Assembly: GCF_048771995.1 (NCBI RefSeq)
Contig: NC_133026.1
Span: 97,122,501-97,186,500, forward strand
Length of the DNA: 64,000 bases
Origin: Taeniopygia guttata
Lineage: Eukaryota > Chordata > Aves > Passeriformes > Estrildidae
Direction: 5' to 3'
The notes under the pieces are model-generated. The model was not told the DNA's origin. It saw nothing but the letters and a program-made list of their open reading frames with translations, and searched no databases. The position numbers and the translations under genes were made by a program. Shown here piece by piece: positions 55,351-64,000 of the stretch; positions within the stretch are counted from its first letter, which is position 1, and every line of letters begins with the position of its first letter.

Positions 55351-58300
55351 TTGCCTGTTGAAATAAATCCTACGTCCCTGTGTGTCTAAGCCACTCCTGT
55401 AACCAGGTACAGCCTCAGCATTTTGTGCTATATTTTATTTCTAACTAAATTATCAACCTCCTAGCTGTGTGTTGCCAGGATTTTTAGAGTTTTGGAAATA
55501 TATGCAATTTTTTATGGATATGTTTTTAGACTGAGTTGTATCATGAATCACTTTTCAGTGTGATTTTCTTTTTCACCATACATTTCAGTCATTTACTTGG
55601 CAATATTTTTTCATATAGCCACTGGGTGGGATCCCTAAAGGTTATTAATTAAAAACAACTTTACAACAGGAACAGACACACAAAATTTGATCTCCTCTTC
55701 TGGAGCTGATAGCTTGGTAGTTAGCAGCTCTTAGTAAACAGCCAAGTTTTCAGGGAGTGAGTTAAATCATTTCCTATATCCTTCCCATAATGACTACATC
55801 ACCCTGCCCATTTTCTTACAGCCTTTTCTCTTTATTAGCATTTGTTGATGGGTGAACTGCGACGATATCATGGAAAGTTCTGGCTTTCCAGTAGCACTTA
55901 CAAAAGAGCATGTTCTATGATCCATTTTGTCCTATTCAATTTATAGATTATACAAAAGGAAATTAACTGGTTTAATCTAAGGCAGACATTTTCTCTAAAG
56001 ACAGAATACCTTAAAAAAGTTTGGCTGAGGTCTTAATAATTAAGAGACATGTAACTAAGGATTAAATCATGCAGTAAAGTAAAAGGATGTTGAAACTATA
56101 TCCTCAAGCACTGCCCTAGCTACTGAACTGACTGAAAAAAACTGAGTTCAGTGAGCAGATATTAACATGAGGAAAGTGCAATAATTCTTTTCTCTCCTGG
56201 TGATTTTGTTAATGGTGCCACCAAGGGTGAATATACTGTCGTTTACCTAGAACAATAGGTGGCAAAAATAAATCAAGAGATTTTCTCTTTCTTACTGGTG
56301 TTCAGAATCATTAGGTAAACAGGAAAGTTTGCAATACAATTAAATATCTTTCAGACCTATGTTCCTTGTTGTGTTCACCAAATGTCTTTTTTTTCCTCTG
56401 AAAACTATCATCACTCTGTTCTCACTCTGTCATCACACCTCACTCACATGGCACAATGAATGTTGCTTCATATATTTTGTCCACGCTTATTTTAAATTAT
56501 CCTGTTAAGAAAAATGACTTTAAAGGGATGTTGTGTTCCTTCTTATCACTCAGCTGTTAAAAGTGGAATGATCAGAAGGCTTCACTGACCAGAAAACCCC
56601 TATTGTCGTCCAATTCTGTAAGTTTATCTTTCTATCCAATTATCTTTTATCTAGTAATTATGTACACTGAGCTCCATATGCTGTTCTAGCTAGTCTGTTG
56701 CTGCACCTCAAATAGTGACTTTAAAACTAGCTCCACACAGTATTGTTTTGTCAATTTTAGACTTGTGATATTTCTGATGTTAAGATACCTGAGACTAAGA
56801 TTATCTTTGAATTATCTTTAACATATAAGTCAAAAATTATTCTTGTTCCCCTGGAACATATACAATATATAGATATTTTATAGATGAGAGTTTTCAGAGT
56901 TCATTGTAGGTATATGATGTTCTCTATGAGTCAGTCATATACCAGAGAAAATAATTATTATTTTTTTAAGTACCATTATAACTATAGAGATGATTAAGGA
57001 TTCCGTATCAACAGATTCAATACAACAGTCTTCATTTGGACTGTTGGACTGATTTTTATTAAAATTCCATCAGTGCAGTATTTTTGAGAGCATGGACAAG
57101 TTTTTTATATTATTTTTAAGATAAAATAAGTCCATCCTCTGGAACTGTGAGAGTTTTGACAGTTTGAGAACTTTTACAATGATCCACACATTTTTCTAAT
57201 TTTTTTCAATCTTTGCTTCCTTTCAAAATAATATTGTAGTAAACTTCTTTAAAAATAAATACAATAAAAATCATCATAATTAATACTTTTAATAAAGTTC
57301 CTGCTACCTATTTCACTTATCCAGCAATATTTCTATTGTTTTTTGGGTTTATTCTGAGTCAGCCATCCACTGAAAAGGGTTGTGTTGAAATCTGTCTCTT
57401 TTAATGAAAAAATTATACTTTATTCTACCTCTTGCAGTCTTAAAGTGGGTATCTAAAAAACCTGTTTTGATTTGATTTTCTGAAAAGGAGATAGGGAAGT
57501 CAATACAAAGAGAAACACATTTTCTTTACCACATTGAAGTGAGATAGCACTTCTGTTTTCTGGAGGAGGTATATTTACTTTTAATTCTTAATTTTTTTGA
57601 ATTTTAAGTGCAGAGTTGGCATCATCTATCCATGCTGAAAAGGGCAGGCAAATTTCAGCCTCTCATAAAATGATTAGAAGCCTAAGAGACCATCAGCTTA
57701 CTGTGCAAGCCCACTTCAATTGTTACAGTTGTAAGTTTGATCTGACTGGCAGTGTCTCAGCCTCAAGAGCACTTGAGCCATCACAATGGAGGGGAGCAAG
57801 AATTCATGACCAATGTTTCCTTTTTAGTATCCTGTGATCTGCGATCTTAACATTTCTCCGGCTTTGGAAACATTACTGAATGTCAAATGACAAAGTCACC
57901 TCAAATCTGTGATGAAACATAAGCAACATGCTATTCTGATTCATGAATAACTCTCAGGTCTTTCAAATTTTCTGTCAAAGAAAAATATTACCATTCTTAT
58001 TTTTCCATCTTTTGAGATTTGTAATCTGTGCATTCCCCAAGTTCTCCCTTCTTTTAATGAATATGCAAAGAAGTTAGCAAAATCCACTGAAAAAAACTAC
58101 TGATTATTAAAAGCATAATAAACATTTCTGTAGACATCTACTAGTTTGGGCCAGGCACAAAAAAAAAAATGTAAGAAAAGTCATTGTACTTTTTAAAAAT
58201 CCAAAAGTTTCAACTACTTCATTATGTATTTATTACATTACGTAATATGGTTTTATATATTATTATTTATCTAAATTATACTGTGGTTTTGTTTGTTTTT

Positions 58301-58686
58301 TTTTTTTAATTAAAGCTTTAGGAAAAAAAGGAACTACCACAACCCAGAAATTAAATTAACAACCGACTACAAGAGTTTAATAGTTAGTTACTTTGGCTCA
58401 ACTGGGCCTCATACAAGTTTGTGGGGGGTAATATCTTTGTATTTTAGATAAAAGTTACTCAAATTTAATTGCTGGAAGTAGGTCAACAAACAAGAAAGAC
58501 TCAACATTGATGAAGCTTTGGCAGCAGTTCTGCTACATCTGTGTAGTGTTGTTGTGAGCCACTATGGTACTACACGAAACAGTGACAATGAAGGGAATTG
58601 GGGGTCCTTCATTGTCCTTTTCCTCCTCTCATATCCCTACTCCACTGCAACTGCTTTCCATAAGCATCTAACAAATAGCAAATAAA
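55351..58686. other. Intergenic, no gene seen
   Basis: AT-rich flank of the 5S array. The open frame at 57,616-57,837 (+) has no recognised family. Sequence composition changes abruptly at 58,687, where the GC-rich array begins. Confidence 0.55.
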
Positions 58687-58788
58687 TATTCCCAGGCGGT
58701 CTCCCATCCAAGTACTAACCGGGCCCGACCCTGCTTAGCTTCCGAGATCAGGCGAGACCGGCCGCTCTCAGGGCGGCAGGCCGTAGGC
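58687..58788 (-). rRNA. 5S rRNA gene 1 (3'-truncated, array edge)
   Basis: The array edge cuts this copy. The last ~16 bases of the gene and the T-run terminator are missing, replaced by AT-rich flank. It retains box A and canonical box C (GGATGGGAGACC). Its spacer carries private changes (CTGACTCTT, ACGCACCC in place of CTGCCTCTT, ACGCGCCC), as expected for a poorly homogenised edge unit. Probably a pseudogene. Confidence 0.9.
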
Positions 58789-59028
58789 ACCTGCCGGCCC
58801 CTCGGCGGCGGCCTTCAACCCACCACACCACGCTCCGGGAAGAAGCTGAGAACCCCACAGGGGCTTGACAAGCCCAACAGGGCCACCCCTGCCCACAAGG
58901 GGATCTAGAGACAGACCCCAGCCCAGTGCACACACACACAAGGGATAGAAAAAAAGCAAGGCCTACCTGACTCTTCCCTCCTGCCCCCCACCTCGACTGC
59001 CCAAGGAAAAGCACGCACCCCCCTCAGG

Positions 59029-59038
59029 AGGAAAAAGT
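59029..59038 (-). terminator. Pol III T-run terminator (representative)
   Basis: Directly 3' of gene 2 the minus strand reads ACTTTTTCCT, a five-T Pol III stop. The same signal follows every complete gene at 368-bp intervals and is absent from the truncated edge copy. Confidence 0.85.
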
Positions 59039-59156
59039 AGCCTACAGCACCCGGTATTCCCAGGCGGTCTCCCATCCAAGTACTAACCGGGCCCGACCCT
59101 GCTTAGCTTCCGAGATCAGGCGAGACCGGCCGCTCTCAGGGCGGCAGGCCGTAGGC
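59039..59156 (-). rRNA. 5S rRNA gene 2
   Basis: A 118-nt gene from GCCTACGGCC to GCTGTAGGCT. It holds intact box A (AAGCTAAGCAGGGTC) and box C (GGATGGGAGACCGCC), followed two bases later by a TTTTT Pol III terminator. The vertebrate 3' two-thirds match, whereas the first ~40 nt carry one deletion and eight substitutions relative to the 5S I remember. Spacer variant CTGCTGG in its 5' flank. Confidence 0.93.
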
Positions 59157-59406
59157 ACCTGCTGGCCCCTCGGCGGCGGCCTTCAACCCACCACACCACG
59201 CTCCGGGAAGAAGCTGAGAACCCCACAGGGGCTTGACAAGCCCAACAGGGCCACCCCTGCCCACAAGGGGATCTAGAGACAGACCCCAGCCCAGTGCACA
59301 CACACACAAGGGATAGAAAAAAAGCAAGGCCTACCTGCCTCTTCCCTCCTGCCCCCCACCTCGACTGCCCAAGGAAAAGCACGCGCCCCCCTCAGGAGGA
59401 AAAAGT

Positions 59407-59524
59407 AGCCTACAGCACCCGGTATTCCCAGGCGGTCTCCCATCCAAGTACTAACCGGGCCCGACCCTGCTTAGCTTCCGAGATCAGGCGAGACCGGCCG
59501 CTCTCAGGGCGGCAGGCCGTAGGC
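59407..59524 (-). rRNA. 5S rRNA gene 3
   Basis: Same 118-nt form with canonical box C (GGGAGACC) and T5 terminator. Represents the majority spacer type. Confidence 0.93.
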
Positions 59525-59774
59525 ACCTGCCGGCCCCTCGGCGGCGGCCTTCAACCCACCACACCACGCTCCGGGAAGAAGCTGAGAACCCCACAGGGGC
59601 TTGACAAGCCCAACAGGGCCACCCCTGCCCACAAGGGGATCTAGAGACAGACCCCAGCCCAGTGCACACACACACAAGGGATAGAAAAAAAGCAAGGCCT
59701 ACCTGCCTCTTCCCTCCTGCCCCCCACCTCGACTGCCCAAGGAAAAGCACGCGCCCCCCTCAGGAGGAAAAAGT

Positions 59775-59892
59775 AGCCTACAGCACCCGGTATTCCCAGG
59801 CGGTCTCCCATCCAAGTACTAACCGGGCCCGACCCTGCTTAGCTTCCGAGATCAGGCGAGACCGGCCGCTCTCAGGGCGGCAGGCCGTAGGC
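59775..59892 (-). rRNA. 5S rRNA gene 4
   Basis: Canonical box C copy, seemingly identical to gene 3 in both gene and spacer. Confidence 0.93.
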
Positions 59893-60142
59893 ACCTGCCG
59901 GCCCCTCGGCGGCGGCCTTCAACCCACCACACCACGCTCCGGGAAGAAGCTGAGAACCCCACAGGGGCTTGACAAGCCCAACAGGGCCACCCCTGCCCAC
60001 AAGGGGATCTAGAGACAGACCCCAGCCCAGTGCACACACACACAAGGGATAGAAAAAAAGCAAGGCCTACCTGCCTCTTCCCTCCTGCCCCCCACCTCGA
60101 CTGCCCAAGGAAAAGCACGCGCCCCCCTCAGGAGGAAAAAGT

Positions 60143-60260
60143 AGCCTACAGCACCCGGTATTCCCAGGCGGTCTCCCATCCAAGTACTAACCGGGCCCGA
60201 CCCTGCTTAGCTTCCGAGATCAGGCGAGACCGGCCGCTCTCAGGGCGGCAGGCCGTAGGC
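60143..60260 (-). rRNA. 5S rRNA gene 5
   Basis: Last canonical box C copy of the first block. Confidence 0.93.
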
Positions 60261-60510
60261 ACCTGCCGGCCCCTCGGCGGCGGCCTTCAACCCACCACAC
60301 CACGCTCCGGGAAGAAGCTGAGAACCCCACAGGGGCTTGACAAGCCCAACAGGGCCACCCCTGCCCACAAGGGGATCTAGAGACAGACCCCAGCCCAGTG
60401 CACACACACACAAGGGATAGAAAAAAAGCAAGGCCTACCTGCCTCTTCCCTCCTGCCCCCCACCTCGACTGCCCAAGGAAAAGCACGCGCCCCCCTCAGG
60501 AGGAAAAAGT

Positions 60511-60628
60511 AGCCTACAGCACCCGGTATTCCCAGGCGGTCACCCATCCAAGTACTAACCGGGCCCGACCCTGCTTAGCTTCCGAGATCAGGCGAGACCG
60601 GCCGCTCTCAGGGCGGCAGGCCGTAGGC
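60511..60628 (-). rRNA. 5S rRNA gene 6 (box C variant)
   Basis: First copy with GGGTGACC in place of GGGAGACC (gene position 87). Otherwise the majority form. Confidence 0.93.
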
Positions 60629-60878
60629 ACCTGCCGGCCCCTCGGCGGCGGCCTTCAACCCACCACACCACGCTCCGGGAAGAAGCTGAGAACCCCACAG
60701 GGGCTTGACAAGCCCAACAGGGCCACCCCTGCCCACAAGGGGATCTAGAGACAGACCCCAGCCCAGTGCACACACACACAAGGGATAGAAAAAAAGCAAG
60801 GCCTACCTGCCTCTTCCCTCCTGCCCCCCACCTCGACTGCCCAAGGAAAAGCACGCGCCCCCCTCAGGAGGAAAAAGT

Positions 60879-60996
60879 AGCCTACAGCACCCGGTATTCC
60901 CAGGCGGTCACCCATCCAAGTACTAACCGGGCCCGACCCTGCTTAGCTTCCGAGATCAGGCGAGACCGGCCGCTCTCAGGGCGGCAGGCCGTAGGC
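60879..60996 (-). rRNA. 5S rRNA gene 7 (box C variant)
   Basis: Carries GGGTGACC. Gene and spacer otherwise the majority type. Confidence 0.93.
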
Positions 60997-61246
60997 ACCT
61001 GCCGGCCCCTCGGCGGCGGCCTTCAACCCACCACACCACGCTCCGGGAAGAAGCTGAGAACCCCACAGGGGCTTGACAAGCCCAACAGGGCCACCCCTGC
61101 CCACAAGGGGATCTAGAGACAGACCCCAGCCCAGTGCACACACACACAAGGGATAGAAAAAAAGCAAGGCCTACCTGCCTCTTCCCTCCTGCCCCCCACC
61201 TCGACTGCCCAAGGAAAAGCACGCGCCCCCCTCAGGAGGAAAAAGT

Positions 61247-61364
61247 AGCCTACAGCACCCGGTATTCCCAGGCGGTCACCCATCCAAGTACTAACCGGGC
61301 CCGACCCTGCTTAGCTTCCGAGATCAGGCGAGACCGGCCGCTCTCAGGGCGGCAGGCCGTAGGC
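61247..61364 (-). rRNA. 5S rRNA gene 8 (box C variant)
   Basis: Carries GGGTGACC. Gene and spacer otherwise the majority type. Confidence 0.93.
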
Positions 61365-61614
61365 ACCTGCCGGCCCCTCGGCGGCGGCCTTCAACCCACC
61401 ACACCACGCTCCGGGAAGAAGCTGAGAACCCCACAGGGGCTTGACAAGCCCAACAGGGCCACCCCTGCCCACAAGGGGATCTAGAGACAGACCCCAGCCC
61501 AGTGCACACACACACAAGGGATAGAAAAAAAGCAAGGCCTACCTGCCTCTTCCCTCCTGCCCCCCACCTCGACTGCCCAAGGAAAAGCACGCGCCCCCCT
61601 CAGGAGGAAAAAGT

Positions 61615-61732
61615 AGCCTACAGCACCCGGTATTCCCAGGCGGTCACCCATCCAAGTACTAACCGGGCCCGACCCTGCTTAGCTTCCGAGATCAGGCGAG
61701 ACCGGCCGCTCTCAGGGCGGCAGGCCGTAGGC
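61615..61732 (-). rRNA. 5S rRNA gene 9 (box C variant)
   Basis: Carries GGGTGACC. Its 5' flank has the CTGCTGG spacer variant also seen beside gene 2, a combination suggesting exchange between blocks. Confidence 0.93.
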
Positions 61733-61982
61733 ACCTGCTGGCCCCTCGGCGGCGGCCTTCAACCCACCACACCACGCTCCGGGAAGAAGCTGAGAACCCC
61801 ACAGGGGCTTGACAAGCCCAACAGGGCCACCCCTGCCCACAAGGGGATCTAGAGACAGACCCCAGCCCAGTGCACACACACACAAGGGATAGAAAAAAAG
61901 CAAGGCCTACCTGCCTCTTCCCTCCTGCCCCCCACCTCGACTGCCCAAGGAAAAGCACGCGCCCCCCTCAGGAGGAAAAAGT

Positions 61983-62100
61983 AGCCTACAGCACCCGGTA
62001 TTCCCAGGCGGTCTCCCATCCAAGTACTAACCGGGCCCGACCCTGCTTAGCTTCCGAGATCAGGCGAGACCGGCCGCTCTCAGGGCGGCAGGCCGTAGGC
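61983..62100 (-). rRNA. 5S rRNA gene 10
   Basis: Returns to canonical box C (GGGAGACC) with the majority spacer. Confidence 0.93.
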
Positions 62101-62350
62101 ACCTGCCGGCCCCTCGGCGGCGGCCTTCAACCCACCACACCACGCTCCGGGAAGAAGCTGAGAACCCCACAGGGGCTTGACAAGCCCAACAGGGCCACCC
62201 CTGCCCACAAGGGGATCTAGAGACAGACCCCAGCCCAGTGCACACACACACAAGGGATAGAAAAAAAGCAAGGCCTACCTGCCTCTTCCCTCCTGCCCCC
62301 CACCTCGACTGCCCAAGGAAAAGCACGCGCCCCCCTCAGGAGGAAAAAGT

Positions 62351-62468
62351 AGCCTACAGCACCCGGTATTCCCAGGCGGTCTCCCATCCAAGTACTAACC
62401 GGGCCCGACCCTGCTTAGCTTCCGAGATCAGGCGAGACCGGCCGCTCTCAGGGCGGCAGGCCGTAGGC
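62351..62468 (-). rRNA. 5S rRNA gene 11
   Basis: Canonical box C. Its spacer has the GAAAGGCC variant (majority GCAAGGCC) and a private T-to-A change near 62,704. Confidence 0.93.
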
Positions 62469-62718
62469 ACCTGCCGGCCCCTCGGCGGCGGCCTTCAACC
62501 CACCACACCACGCTCCGGGAAGAAGCTGAGAACCCCACAGGGGCTTGACAAGCCCAACAGGGCCACCCCTGCCCACAAGGGGATCTAGAGACAGACCCCA
62601 GCCCAGTGCACACACACACAAGGGATAGAAAAAAAGAAAGGCCTACCTGCCTCTTCCCTCCTGCCCCCCACCTCGACTGCCCAAGGAAAAGCACGCGCCC
62701 CCCACAGGAGGAAAAAGT

Positions 62719-62836
62719 AGCCTACAGCACCCGGTATTCCCAGGCGGTCACCCATCCAAGTACTAACCGGGCCCGACCCTGCTTAGCTTCCGAGATCAGG
62801 CGAGACCGGCCGCTCTCAGGGCGGCAGGCCGTAGGC
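62719..62836 (-). rRNA. 5S rRNA gene 12 (box C variant)
   Basis: Carries GGGTGACC. The spacer has TGAAAGGCC near 63,003, a further derivative of the GAAAGGCC type. Confidence 0.93.
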
Positions 62837-63086
62837 ACCTGCCGGCCCCTCGGCGGCGGCCTTCAACCCACCACACCACGCTCCGGGAAGAAGCTGAGAA
62901 CCCCACAGGGGCTTGACAAGCCCAACAGGGCCACCCCTGCCCACAAGGGGATCTAGAGACAGACCCCAGCCCAGTGCACACACACACAAGGGATAGAAAA
63001 AATGAAAGGCCTACCTGCCTCTTCCCTCCTGCCCCCCACCTCGACTGCCCAAGGAAAAGCACGCGCCCCCCTCAGGAGGAAAAAGT

Positions 63087-63204
63087 AGCCTACAGCACCC
63101 GGTATTCCCAGGCGGTCACCCATCCAAGTACTAACCGGGCCCGACCCTGCTTAGCTTCCGAGATCAGGCGAGACCGGCCGCTCTCAGGGCGGCAGGCCGT
63201 AGGC
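63087..63204 (-). rRNA. 5S rRNA gene 13 (box C variant)
   Basis: Carries GGGTGACC. The 5' flank reads CTGCTGGGCC, a two-step variant of the majority CTGCCGGCC. Confidence 0.93.
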
Positions 63205-63454
63205 ACCTGCTGGGCCCTCGGCGGCGGCCTTCAACCCACCACACCACGCTCCGGGAAGAAGCTGAGAACCCCACAGGGGCTTGACAAGCCCAACAGGGCC
63301 ACCCCTGCCCACAAGGGGATCTAGAGACAGACCCCAGCCCAGTGCACACACACACAAGGGATAGAAAAAAAGCAAGGCCTACCTGCCTCTTCCCTCCTGC
63401 CCCCCACCTCGACTGCCCAAGGAAAAGCACGCGCCCCCCTCAGGAGGAAAAAGT

Positions 63455-63572
63455 AGCCTACAGCACCCGGTATTCCCAGGCGGTCACCCATCCAAGTACT
63501 AACCGGGCCCGACCCTGCTTAGCTTCCGAGATCAGGCGAGACCGGCCGCTCTCAGGGCGGCAGGCTGTAGGC
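63455..63572 (-). rRNA. 5S rRNA gene 14 (box C and helix I variant)
   Basis: Carries GGGTGACC and also GCCTACAGCC at the 5' end. The G-to-A change turns a helix I G-U pair into A-U, so the stem is kept. Confidence 0.92.
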
Positions 63573-63822
63573 ACCTGCCGGCCCCTCGGCGGCGGCCTTC
63601 AACCCACCACACCACGCTCCGGGAAGAAGCTGAGAACCCCACAGGGGCTTGACAAGCCCAACAGGGCCACCCCTGCCCACAAGGGGATCTAGAGACAGAC
63701 CCCAGCCCAGTGCACACACACACAAGGGATAGAAAAAAAGAAAGGCCTACCTGCCTCTTCCCTCCTGCCCCCCACCTCGACTGCCCAAGGAAAAGCACGC
63801 GCCCCCCTCAGGAGGAAAAAGT

Positions 63823-63940
63823 AGCCTACAGCACCCGGTATTCCCAGGCGGTCACCCATCCAAGTACTAACCGGGCCCGACCCTGCTTAGCTTCCGAGAT
63901 CAGGCGAGACCGGCCGCTCTCAGGGCGGCAGGCCGTAGGC
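63823..63940 (-). rRNA. 5S rRNA gene 15 (box C variant)
   Basis: Carries GGGTGACC. Last complete gene; its 5' spacer runs off the window end. Confidence 0.93.
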
Positions 63941-64000
63941 ACCTGCCGGCCCCTCGGCGGCGGCCTTCAACCCACCACACCACGCTCCGGGAAGAAGCTG

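Larger units (their letters stand above)
58687..64000 (-). repeat. 5S rDNA tandem array, 368-bp units
   Basis: About 14.4 head-to-tail units of exactly 368 bp, each a 118-bp 5S gene plus 250-bp spacer, all on the minus strand and continuing past the window. Units differ at only a handful of sites, implying strong homogenisation. The spacer is GC-rich with a short (CA)n and an A-run. Directly 5' of each gene is a GC-rich stretch containing GAGGGGCCGGCAGGT, which could hold the upstream D-box-like element known in mammals. Repeated open frames of 63, 88 and 116 codons in each unit are by-products of the repeat. Confidence 0.97.

Noticed and set aside
12116-58686. Coding exons of CCDC102B, expected upstream of TMX3
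   Set aside because: I looked for its conserved first coding exon (WDICEELRLRELEEVKARAA and similar) and found nothing like it on either strand.
58748-63798. Repeated open frames of 63, 88 and 116 codons recurring every 368 bp
   Set aside because: They overlap 5S genes and spacers on both strands and exist only because the repeat unit is GC-rich and identical from copy to copy. No domain or coding signal.
1-64000. CRISPR array or bacterial operon
   Set aside because: The only regular repeat is the 5S array, whose 368-bp units are contiguous. Everything else is vertebrate in character.

Overview
The window reads as one piece of a bird nuclear genome. The organism call rests on CR1 LINE 3' ends scattered through it, an LTR resembling one I know from neoavian genomes, split vertebrate exons, and a vertebrate-type 5S rRNA. 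A neoavian bird, perhaps a passerine, is my inference. The sequence is mostly AT-rich, CpG-poor DNA, as on an avian macrochromosome.

Left part (1-12,110): the 5' portion of TMX3 on the minus strand, encoding an ER membrane thioredoxin-like disulfide oxidoreductase. Eight coding exons with good splice sites and matching phases give the first 191 codons: signal peptide, CGHC active site, cis-proline loop, and the start of the second thioredoxin-like domain. The remaining exons lie beyond position 1. The start codon sits in a CpG island (about 11,690-12,115) with NRF-1, ETS and YY1-like motifs. CR1 copies lie in introns 2 and 6 and just upstream of the island.

Middle part (12,110-58,686): about 46 kb in which I find no convincing coding exon. 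It holds CR1 fragments, an ERVL-like LTR fossil (about 39,945-41,000), a possible second LTR (about 16,300-17,030), a doubtful envelope-like fossil (about 53,880-55,350), a GATA microsatellite, a 9-bp AT tandem, and G-, C- and T/G-rich tracts. In mammals the gene upstream of TMX3 is CCDC102B, read divergently; I did not find its coding exons here.

Right part (58,687-64,000): a head-to-tail tandem array of 5S rRNA genes on the minus strand, running off the window. The period is exactly 368 bp (118-bp gene, 250-bp spacer), with 14 complete genes and one truncated at the left edge. The 3' two-thirds of the gene, including box A, most of box C and a T-run terminator, match vertebrate 5S. The 5' third carries a cluster of changes that mostly keep helices II and III paired. 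A box C variant splits the array into alternating blocks. This array is the most interesting part of the window: a variant 5S locus placed upstream of TMX3.
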